A stretch of DNA of 5,275 nucleotides from an uncultured Bacteroidota bacterium (GTDB lineage Bacteria; Bacteroidota; Bacteroidia; Bacteroidales; VadinHA17). The notes beneath the pieces are model-generated. The model was not told the DNA's origin and searched no databases. It saw nothing but the letters and a program-made list of their open reading frames with translations. This document shows positions 1-5,275 of this stretch, in pieces (within the stretch, counting starts at the first letter, position 1; each line of letters opens with the position of its first letter). Made by a program: the position numbers and the translations under genes. Location: assembly GCA_903865465.1 (NCBI GenBank), contig CAIPJU010000823.1, forward strand, positions 1 to 5,275, in the 5' to 3' direction.

Positions 1-117
1 ATGCCTTTAAGAAATCAGGAAGAACCTGCAGAAGATCCTGACTCTCTGGGAAGAAAGTATCTGTTGAAGGAATCAACACGGCTTCTGGGAACGTTGCTGC
101 AACAAAACAGAAAATAG
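1..117 (+). CDS. C-terminal end of an upstream protein, probably the nuclease partner of the ATPase (partial)
   Basis: An open frame runs from the left edge to a TAG stop at 115-117 and gives 38 residues rich in Leu, Glu, Lys and Arg, ending in LLGTLLQQNRK. An ATG happens to sit at position 1 in this frame, but the piece reads as the amphipathic helical tail of a longer protein, so I treat it as a 5'-truncated gene and not a 38-residue peptide. No catalytic motif is visible. The assignment comes from context: the next gene starts three bases later and encodes a YhaN/SbcC-like ATPase. In known pairs (YhaO-YhaN, SbcD-SbcC) the gene just upstream encodes a metallophosphoesterase DNA exonuclease. 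The tail would then follow its capping domain. The coding status is fairly sure; the nuclease identity is inference only. Confidence 0.6.
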   Translation: MPLRNQEEPAEDPDSLGRKYLLKESTRLLGTLLQQNRK

Positions 118-120
118 AGA

Positions 121-3100
121 ATGGCAAAACTTGAATTCAACTCGATAAAGATCAGAAAGGCTCCGGGATTTCCCGATGGTCTCAAGGCTGAAGGTTTCGA
201 TACATTATCTCCTTCCATCAATATTATCACCGGCCCGAATGGCGCTGGTAAAAGTACCATAGCCCGGGTAGTTCAGAAACTTATATGGCATGAGAAATCA
301 CCCGGACTTAACATTTCCGGCCGGTTTAAAATCGATGCCAGCCCCTGGACCTCAGAAGTCGATTCGGATTATCACAAATTCCAAACGGAAGGAATCGAGG
401 GAAAGCCTGAAGGAATAATTGCTGCAGAATCGCAGAATAATTATATGCTTGCCCTACACGAGCTTATAAATGTTGGTGATGAATCGCTCGCTGAAAGGAT
501 TATGGTTGAATCAATGGGTGGCTTCGATCTCGATGCTGCTCAAAAGGAATTGAATTATTCCGACTCTATTACCAGAAAGAAAAATGCCGATAACACAACG
601 AAATTAAGCGAAAAGACAGAAAAGCTCGTTGAAGCTGAAAAGGCACATAAATCAGTTAAGGGTGAAGAGGAACAACTCTCGGATCTTAAGCTTAAACTTG
701 AGAAGGCCTCACAAGCAAGAAATCAGGGTGAGTTTTACGGCCTTGCCTGCTCATACCTGGAAGCCAGAAAAGAACTTGAATTCAGGCAGTCAGAGATTGA
801 CAAGTTTACTCCTTCCCTGAAAAACGCCATTGGTAATGAATTGAAGGCAATTAATGACCTGAATGATCAGATCAAAGAAGAGGAGAATAATATCGCTGAT
901 TCAAAAATAGTTGTCAGTGAAAATAAGGATCAGATAAAGGTTCTTTCGCTTCCTGAGAGAGATATATCGAACGAGGAGTTCACTGAACTTGAAAACAGAA
1001 TAAGCGCCCTTTTAAAACTGGAACAGGATATTGCCAATAATGAGATAAATCAGGCCTCACTTAAACAGGAGGAGAAAAAGGCCAGGGAATCGATTGAAAA
1101 CCTCGGAGATCCCGATCTGTGGAAAGGAATAGATCTTAAGGATATTGGCGATCTGGACAGGTTTTACCAGGATGCACTGAGGGTTTCAGGTCAGACAGCC
1201 TCAATCGAAGATGAGATAGATAGGCTTCGTGAAGGAACCAAAGAGGTTCATGGCGATTCTGTCAGCTTGCAGAACGGAATAAGTATCCTCAGCGACTGGC
1301 TCAAAGAGCAAAGCGCAGGAGAAAAACTAAGTTTTCTGTTTACGGGAATTGCCCTTGTCGCCGGCCTTGCTGCAATCGCGGCCACTTTTATTGCAGGGAA
1401 ACCTCTCCTTTGGGCAGCAGCACTCATGGCAGTTTTGATAATTGCCCATTTCATCACCCGTTCAAAGATTAGTCAACGACTCAGGATAAGGCAGAGCGAT
1501 TTTTCAGACAAGGGATACAAATTGCCTGATAAGTGGGTCTCAGCTGATGTTACTGCAAGAGTATCGGCGTTGATGGAAGAATATAACATTTTGCTTTCTG
1601 CCACATCGATGAATAACTTCATATCAAACAGGTTAAATGATCTTGAAGAAAGACTTAGAAGACTGAAGCCCGAAAAAGAGAAAACAGAGGCAAGCCTGAA
1701 AGATTTCCATGAAAGGATTAAAGCTGTTCCCGGAATGGCTGACATAAAAGGTGAAAATTACACTGCTCTATACTGGTTTATTAAGCATGTTACCGACTGG
1801 CAAAAGGCCGATATGGCTCTTGATTCGCTTCGGTCCATTCATAAAGAGCTGGAAAGACAAAGGGATGAACATCTCTTGCAATGCAACATTAAATTTGTGG
1901 AGCTTGGAGCCGAGAGAGCCACTGACTGGGCTTCGTGCAGGGGTATAGCTGACAGGCTTAAAAATGATGAATCATCACGAAGTGTGGCCAAAGGAAATAT
2001 CAGAACGCATAATCAGTCTATTGCTAAATGCCAGGAAAGGATAAACGGGTATCGGATTCGTAGAATTGCTTGTTATCAGAGTCTCGGCCTTGCCGATGGT
2101 GACTTTGAAGGCCTCAGAGACCTTATGGAACAGCTGCCTTTCTTTAATGAGGCAAATGATCTTTACAGGAAAGCCGATACCTTAAACAGCGAAAAACTGG
2201 CGAACCTGAAAAGCCACTCCCTTTATAGGGAACTTGAAGCAGAAATAGCGGAGCTGGCAACCGATCAGGCTCTTGAAAAACAAGAAAAATACAGGCTTAT
2301 TGCTTCTGGAGAGCTGGACCTTGCCAGACAGATTAGTGAAACAAACTTTAAGGTCAGGCAGAAGTTGTCAGGGAACGAACTGGAAGAGCTGATCGCTGAA
2401 AGGCAAAACTCCCTGAACCTGCTGGGGTGTCTTTATGAAAAGGATCTCTCTTCTGTGACAGGCAGTCTGCTTGTCGCTAAGCTCAGGAAGATCACTGCAG
2501 GTGAGAATCAACAGGAGATCTTTAAAAGGGCTAACAGCATATTCGGAACAATAACGAATCAGAAATATAGGATCAGAGTTAATTATAATCCAACGCCCTC
2601 TTTTATTGCATATGACAATGTTTCGGGAACGGGGCTCTTCCTCTCTGAATTGTCAACGGGAACTAGAGTGCAGCTGCTTCTGTCGGTAAGGTTAGCCTTC
2701 ATTGAAACACAGGAGGGAGGTGTAAGGCTGCCGGTAATGGCCGATGAGCTGCTCGCAAACAGCGACGATGAAAGAGCCGCTGCAATTATTGAGGCCCTTT
2801 ATGCTATCAGCAAGTCGGGCAGGCAGCTCTTCTACATGACAGCCCAGCCTGATGAAGTCGGGAAATGGCTCGATTTCCTGAAGGAAAAGGACGATCATGA
2901 TTTCAGGATTATCAACCTGAACAGTGGCCAACCTGACAATGAAGATGATCATTTTCATCGTCCGGGATTTGACAGGCTGGAATTTATCCGGGAGCTTGCC
3001 ACCCCAGGGAATATGACCATCAGGGAATACAGGAAAATCCTTAATATTCCGAAGTACGATCTTATGACGCATAGGCCTGAGAAAATACCTGTTGGATATC

Positions 3101-3603
3101 TTTCCGGAGATCCTCTGCTCCTGTATAATATACTGAAGTCTGGAATTGAATACTGGGGACAGCTGACCGCTTTTGTTGAAAGTGGCGGTACCATAGATGG
3201 ATTAAGTAACCGGGATTTTGAAAAAATAAAAGATAAAATTAAAATCCTGGAGGAATTCCGGAGATTGTACAAAATAGGACGACCGCGCACCATCGGTTGG
3301 GAAGTAATTGCAGATTCAGGTTTGATCACTCCCCCATTCCGGGATAGGGTAAAAGAAAAGCTGGATGAGGTTAATGGCAACCCTGTGGAACTTATTTCAA
3401 GTCTCGAAAACATACAAAGATTTAAAGATTCAATGAAGAATGATCTTAAAACATTATTTATTGAACAGGGATATATGGATGAAGATGCCCCTTTTGAAAT
3501 GGATGAAATAAGGGTGAGGTTACTAGCCAAAATGAGCTATCTTAATCTGGATTCCTCTGAAATGCAGGATTTTATCAATGGAATTTTGGAAGGGTTGAGA
3601 TAG
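121..3603 (+). CDS. SMC/Rad50-like AAA ATPase with membrane hairpin, YhaN/SbcC type
   Basis: This intact 1160-residue protein has the split ABC-type ATPase of the SMC/Rad50 superfamily. Walker A is GPNGAGKST at residues 38-46, and a Q-loop-like segment (ESQNNYMLALHELI) lies at 103-116. Coiled-coil arms cover about 140-400 and 447-800. The signature LSTGTRVQ is at 844-851, Walker B LPVMADE at 870-876, and a D-loop (ANSDDERA) begins at 879. The position of the switch histidine is held by Gln909 in YMTAQPDE. Two hydrophobic helices (about 403-425 and 429-446, joined by GKP) sit where Rad50 and SbcC carry a zinc hook. There is no CxxC anywhere. As I recall, YhaN-like proteins share this membrane hairpin. 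Residues about 940-1160 form a charged helical extension beyond the ATPase head. The expected role is ATP-driven control of a partner nuclease in DNA end processing at the membrane. The ATG at 121 is preferred because it gives the usual short strand before Walker A. Its ribosome binding site is weak, and the gap of three bases to the upstream stop suggests translational coupling. The superfamily is sure; the exact subfamily is less so. Confidence 0.93.
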   Translation: MAKLEFNSIKIRKAPGFPDGLKAEGFDTLSPSINIITGPNGAGKSTIARVVQKLIWHEKSPGLNISGRFKIDASPWTSEVDSDYHKFQTEGIEGKPEGIIAAESQNNYMLALHELINVGDESLAERIMVESMGGFDLDAAQKELNYSDSITRKKNADNTTKLSEKTEKLVEAEKAHKSVKGEEEQLSDLKLKLEKASQARNQGEFYGLACSYLEARKELEFRQSEIDKFTPSLKNAIGNELKAINDLNDQIKEEENNIADSKIVVSENKDQIKVLSLPERDISNEEFTELENRISALLKLEQDIANNEINQASLKQEEKKARESIENLGDPDLWKGIDLKDIGDLDRFYQDALRVSGQTASIEDEIDRLREGTKEVHGDSVSLQNGISILSDWLKEQSAGEKLSFLFTGIALVAGLAAIAATFIAGKPLLWAAALMAVLIIAHFITRSKISQRLRIRQSDFSDKGYKLPDKWVSADVTARVSALMEEYNILLSATSMNNFISNRLNDLEERLRRLKPEKEKTEASLKDFHERIKAVPGMADIKGENYTALYWFIKHVTDWQKADMALDSLRSIHKELERQRDEHLLQCNIKFVELGAERATDWASCRGIADRLKNDESSRSVAKGNIRTHNQSIAKCQERINGYRIRRIACYQSLGLADGDFEGLRDLMEQLPFFNEANDLYRKADTLNSEKLANLKSHSLYRELEAEIAELATDQALEKQEKYRLIASGELDLARQISETNFKVRQKLSGNELEELIAERQNSLNLLGCLYEKDLSSVTGSLLVAKLRKITAGENQQEIFKRANSIFGTITNQKYRIRVNYNPTPSFIAYDNVSGTGLFLSELSTGTRVQLLLSVRLAFIETQEGGVRLPVMADELLANSDDERAAAIIEALYAISKSGRQLFYMTAQPDEVGKWLDFLKEKDDHDFRIINLNSGQPDNEDDHFHRPGFDRLEFIRELATPGNMTIREYRKILNIPKYDLMTHRPEKIPVGYLSGDPLLLYNILKSGIEYWGQLTAFVESGGTIDGLSNRDFEKIKDKIKILEEFRRLYKIGRPRTIGWEVIADSGLITPPFRDRVKEKLDEVNGNPVELISSLENIQRFKDSMKNDLKTLFIEQGYMDEDAPFEMDEIRVRLLAKMSYLNLDSSEMQDFINGILEGLR
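403..456 (+). other. Q-loop-like segment of the ATPase head (residues about 95-112)
   Basis: This stretch encodes the end of the N-terminal ATPase lobe just before the first coiled-coil arm begins. It has a conserved-looking EGIIAAESQNNYMLALHE pattern, where Gln105 is the plausible Mg/gamma-phosphate-sensing residue. In YhaN and SbcC proteins a Gln in this region links ATP binding to movement of the coiled coils. The exact choice of Gln is by position only. Confidence 0.4.
1327..1458 (+). other. Two-helix transmembrane hairpin at the coiled-coil apex
   Basis: Residues about 403-446 of the ATPase hold two strongly hydrophobic stretches rich in Ala, Leu, Ile and Val, split only by a tight Gly-Lys-Pro turn. 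The flanks are charged: EKLS lies before the hairpin and a basic run (TRSKISQRLRIRQ) after it. The hairpin lies between the two coiled-coil arms, close to the middle of the non-extension part of the protein. With both ends cytoplasmic, it would anchor the tip of the coiled coil in the inner membrane and leave the ATPase head free in the cytoplasm. Confidence 0.85.
2938..3600 (+). other. C-terminal helical extension of the ATPase (residues about 940-1160)
   Basis: SMC/Rad50-type proteins usually end soon after Walker B and the switch loop. This one continues for about 220 residues. The segment begins with an acidic linker (QPDNEDDHF) and then carries predominantly helical, charged sequence. 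Recognisable blocks are GDPLLLYNILKSGIEYWGQL (about 1000), KIGRPRTIGWEVIADSGLI (1051-1069) and FIEQGYMDEDAPFEMDE (1113-1129). I have a recollection of a similar tail in other bacterial proteins annotated as SMC-like ATPases, which would make it a family domain and not an oddity of this genome. I cannot name the domain. A protein-contact or DNA-contact role is only a guess. Confidence 0.7.
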
Positions 3604-3642
3604 GAGGATCAGTAAATAGCTTAAGAATTAATTTTTGTTAGC

Positions 3643-3780
3643 CAGAGGACTTTCTTTTTAACCGCAGAGTTCACTGAGTTAAAGCAAAGTGCTCAAAGCT
3701 AATAGCTGTATAAAAACTCCTCTGTTTTGCGCCTGATATTCTCTGTGTAACTCTGTGTAACTCTGTGTAACTCTGTGTAA
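3643..3780. repeat. Imperfect inverted-repeat intergenic element between convergent genes
   Basis: Within the non-coding stretch between the two convergent genes, CAGAGGA at 3643-3649 is the exact reverse complement of TCCTCTG at 3718-3724. CAGAGTT at 3665-3671 is the exact reverse complement of AACTCTG, which recurs at 3749-3755, 3759-3765 and 3769-3775 inside the tandem array. The left part (ACCGCAGAGTTCACTGAG) thus mirrors the CTCTGTG-rich right part, with a loop of about 70 bases. I have seen this CCGCAGAG ... CTCTGTG vocabulary in intergenic DNA of several bacterial phyla, including Bacteroidota. It could act as a bidirectional transcription barrier, but no classic GC stem with a T-tract is present. 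Confidence 0.5.
3741..3780. repeat. Tandem array of four perfect 10-bp units (CTCTGTGTAA)
   Basis: The unit CTCTGTGTAA occurs four times without a mismatch or spacer. The preceding bases (GATATT) and the following CAACAAGTTAAC do not continue the unit. The array is non-coding, 33 bases past the stop codon of the minus-strand gene and 137 bases past that of the ATPase gene. A 10-bp period is close to one helical turn, so every unit faces the same side of the DNA. Perfect identity suggests recent expansion by slippage or active homogenisation. Confidence 0.97.
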
Positions 3781-3812
3781 CAACAAGTTAACATCTCCAA
3801 CAAAGTGTTATT

Positions 3813-4424
3813 TTAAAGCTTCAGCCCCTGCTTCTCTGTTATCCTCATTTTTACAATGTTATCAATCAGCAATTTAAAAGTATCGATTAATTCCAGTATC
3901 ATCTCTTTTGTACCGGCATTTCTTTCAATGACAGATATCAATTCTGCACCCTTATTGTTATTGGCAGCTTGAAACGATAAAGAGCAGACATTGTATTTGA
4001 GAAATGTTTTTTGAATATTGGTGGTTATTATCTCTTTTACCAAATCTGGCCGGTTGCTCTTTACCTGGTAATGTTTATCAAACTCCATCAAGCCCAATTC
4101 AATATCGTGTTTACCAAATACTTTTCCAATACGGTCAATAAAATCTTCCCAGCTTATGGTCAGATCAAAATCCAGGCAGGTTTGAAATGAAATCTGAAAT
4201 TTCAGTGGCCGGGTATCTGAATTGGAAATCTCAATATTCCATTTCTTATATGGAATTGAGATATTATGAGTTTCGATCTCTTTTCCTGAAGTCATGGAAA
4301 TCTTAAATATGCCATTCTCTTTATTAGCAATTTCCTGCCACATTGCTCTTTTTGGAGAGATATCAGAATAACCTAAAGAGGGTCCCCTTTTGTTAGAATC
4401 TGAGCTGTTTTTATCCTCTTCCAT
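3813..4424 (-). CDS. Soluble protein of unknown function, 203 residues
   Basis: This complete minus-strand gene starts at the ATG complementary to 4422-4424 and stops at TAA (3813-3815). The first 24 residues are polar and probably disordered (MEEDKNSSDSNKRG). A folded domain then seems to begin at KRAMWQEIANKENGIF (25-40), which is why the first ATG is preferred over Met28, which falls inside that block. Beta-rich sequence follows, then the block GKHDIELGLMEFDKHYQVKSN (104-124), and a helical C-terminus (159-195). There is no signal peptide or membrane segment, so it should be cytoplasmic. The pattern R..W...A...G.F, followed later by G..DIE.G...FD....V.SN, recalls uncharacterised bacterial proteins, loosely like DUF3137-type sequences. 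I cannot assign a function. It lies 163 bases downstream of the glycosyltransferase on the same strand and could be cotranscribed, or have its own promoter in that gap. Confidence 0.88.
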   Translation of the reverse strand: MEEDKNSSDSNKRGPSLGYSDISPKRAMWQEIANKENGIFKISMTSGKEIETHNISIPYKKWNIEISNSDTRPLKFQISFQTCLDFDLTISWEDFIDRIGKVFGKHDIELGLMEFDKHYQVKSNRPDLVKEIITTNIQKTFLKYNVCSLSFQAANNNKGAELISVIERNAGTKEMILELIDTFKLLIDNIVKMRITEKQGLKL

Positions 4425-4587
4425 CTTTTTATTTTTAATTTTTTCCCAAAATCAGGCTTTTAAATCCATTGATATTATGTGGCTTACTGATAATCCGCTT
4501 TGTTCCCTGCTTCGCGGGTTGAGTGGATGCCAGGAGCCGCCAGAACATGAAATAAAAGCCATTGTCAGTTTACAACAGTTAAAATAT
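4425..4587. other. Non-coding spacer between the two minus-strand genes
   Basis: No reading frame here looks like a protein. The part next to the start of the unknown gene (4425-4446) is a run of T with few interruptions on the + strand, so A-rich upstream of the ATG on the coding strand, a common feature of Bacteroidota translation starts. The centre (4498-4545) is more GC-rich and includes a short bulged hairpin at 4505-4518 (CCC-T-GC, loop TTC, GC-GGG) that is not followed by a T-tract in either direction. A TGATTTTG on the minus strand near 4446-4453 resembles the Bacteroidota -7 element TANNTTTG, but I see no matching upstream TTG box at the right distance. Confidence 0.6.
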
Positions 4588-4598
4588 CTAAAATATCT
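4581..4598. repeat. Two tandem copies of a 9-bp unit over the glycosyltransferase stop codon
   Basis: AAAATATCT is repeated twice head to tail, and the copies span the last codons and the TAG stop of the glycosyltransferase gene. On the coding strand this gives Ile-Phe-stop followed by Ile-Phe-stop in the same frame, so a duplication of the tail has left a second in-frame stop six bases further on. Confidence 0.9.
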
Positions 4599-5275
4599 CA
4601 AATTTCTTTTTACGCTCTTCGGCTAATTTATAAAAGATATCCGTCAATGCAGGAATGGCACCAGTTATAAGATAGACTCCAGTGCCTTTTTCGCGTGCAT
4701 ACTCGTTTTCGACGACTCCAACCAGTTTGATATCTTTAAACATACTAATTATTTTCTCATCAGGTTTCTTGCCGACCAGTATTATGTTTCTTATAGTGGT
4801 CAGGTGAGGCAGCCAAAATATATAATCAGTTGCAAACGAATAGGCCTCTTTCATTTTTGATCTGTTATAATAGTTTAAGGCACCCGTTTGTCCGTAGTTA
4901 TCGCAAAAAACGAGGGTACTCTCCAACTCATTTTCGGGAATCATATTATAGGCTATCAGTGCCTTATCTGCCATTTCATGCCAGCCCAGCATATCTGCAT
5001 AATCCTGGGGCAAGTCATGATTTTTCCCGTCTTCCCACCGCAGCAGACCCATTTTTTCAAAGAGGAGACTTTTCCCTCTTATCTCTTCAGGAGACAGCAG
5101 TGGTAAAACTAATTTGGAAGATAATATACAGATAACAAGGTTTATGCCTATCAGTAGAGGCACAACAATGATTTTCCATTTAACTGATATTAATTTTTCT
5201 ATATAAACACTTCCAAAACCAAGCAAAACCGGATACAAGCCTAAGGCATAGTAATTCTTTGCTTTTAAAAATGCA
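4588..5275 (-). CDS. Membrane glycosyltransferase, GT39/PMT type, C-terminal part (partial)
   Basis: The visible 228 residues are the C-terminal part of a larger gene whose 5' end lies beyond the right edge. The frame stays open to 5275 and begins AFLKAKNYYALGLYPVLLGF, so a TTG at 5238 is an internal Leu codon and not the start. There are two hydrophobic segments, about residues 8-25 and 35-60. A soluble domain follows with RWEDGKNHDLPQDYADMLGW (79-98) and LVFCDNYGQTGALNYY (121-136). This combination (KNYYALGLYPVLL, PLPQ-like acidic block, DNYGQ.GAL.YY) is what I know from bacterial dolichyl-phosphate-mannose-type transferases annotated as glycosyltransferase family 39. These use a polyprenyl-phosphate sugar donor and act on the outer face of the inner membrane. 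The catalytic acidic residues near the N-terminus are not in the window, so activity and substrate cannot be judged. The protein ends in a charged tail (EERKKKFEIF). Confidence 0.85.
   Translation of the reverse strand, partial: AFLKAKNYYALGLYPVLLGFGSVYIEKLISVKWKIIVVPLLIGINLVICILSSKLVLPLLSPEEIRGKSLLFEKMGLLRWEDGKNHDLPQDYADMLGWHEMADKALIAYNMIPENELESTLVFCDNYGQTGALNYYNRSKMKEAYSFATDYIFWLPHLTTIRNIILVGKKPDEKIISMFKDIKLVGVVENEYAREKGTGVYLITGAIPALTDIFYKLAEERKKKFEIF

Noticed and set aside
1861..2076. Cysteines at several places in the second coiled-coil arm as a possible zinc hook
   Set aside because: They are scattered and never form CxxC, and they lie away from the apex, which is occupied by the membrane hairpin.
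2955..3530. A 191-codon open frame on the minus strand
   Set aside because: It lies wholly inside the ATPase gene, is rich in Ser, Leu and Ile as expected for an antisense shadow, and shows no family pattern.
3697..3707. AGCT-AAT-AGCT palindrome as a terminator stem
   Set aside because: A four-base-pair stem with a three-base loop and no following T-tract is expected by chance in AT-rich spacer DNA.
3741..3780. A CRISPR array
   Set aside because: The units are 10 bp and directly abutting, with no spacers between them.
4446..4475. A Bacteroidota-type promoter for the unknown gene
   Set aside because: Only a TANNTTTG-like -7 element (TGATTTTG, one mismatch) is seen, and the upstream TTG box at 19-21 bases is missing.
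4505..4518. A short GC hairpin that could be a terminator after the glycosyltransferase gene
   Set aside because: The stem is only five base pairs with a bulge, and no T-tract follows on either strand.
4390..4626. A plus-strand open frame of 78 codons covering the spacer between the two minus-strand genes
   Set aside because: It overlaps the ends of both minus-strand genes, has no ribosome binding site, and its composition reflects translated T-rich non-coding DNA.
4830..5135. A plus-strand open frame of 101 codons
   Set aside because: It is antisense to the glycosyltransferase, whose own frame matches a known family well.

Overview
The window reads as part of a bacterial chromosome, most likely from the Bacteroidota. 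This assignment is an inference. It rests on moderate-to-low GC, frequent AGA/AGG arginine codons, start codons without clear Shine-Dalgarno sequences, a type of CTCTGTG-rich intergenic repeat that I associate with this phylum, and the resemblance of the GT39-like protein to Bacteroidota relatives. There is no rRNA, tRNA, CRISPR array, insertion sequence or phage gene in view.

Layout, left to right. Positions 1-117 (+) are the last 38 codons of an upstream gene that begins outside the window. After a gap of three bases, 121-3603 (+) encodes a large intact SMC/Rad50-like ATPase of 1160 residues. It has Walker A at the N-terminus, two long coiled-coil arms, a two-helix membrane hairpin at the apex in place of a zinc hook, a signature motif and Walker B near residues 844-876, and a helical C-terminal extension of about 220 residues. 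Positions 3604-3812 are non-coding and separate convergent genes. They hold four perfect tandem copies of a 10-bp unit and imperfect inverted arms. Positions 3813-4424 (-) encode a 203-residue soluble protein of unknown function. Positions 4425-4587 are non-coding. Positions 4588-5275 (-) hold the C-terminal 228 residues of a membrane glycosyltransferase of the GT39/PMT type, cut by the right edge of the window.

How the genes work together. The partial gene at the left and the ATPase are almost certainly one transcription unit. The ATPase resembles the YhaN/SbcC side of nuclease-ATPase pairs (YhaO-YhaN, SbcD-SbcC, Mre11-Rad50), so the truncated upstream gene is probably the metallophosphoesterase nuclease. 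Together they would form a DNA-processing complex tethered to the inner face of the membrane. The minus-strand glycosyltransferase and the unknown gene point toward this unit and appear functionally unrelated to it.

The most noteworthy items are the membrane hairpin that replaces the zinc hook, the C-terminal extension with a Gln in place of the switch histidine, the in-frame single-stop junction between the two + strand genes, and the 10-bp tandem array in the convergent intergenic region. I see no clear sign of an entirely new system. The ATPase looks like a less-studied branch of a known type.
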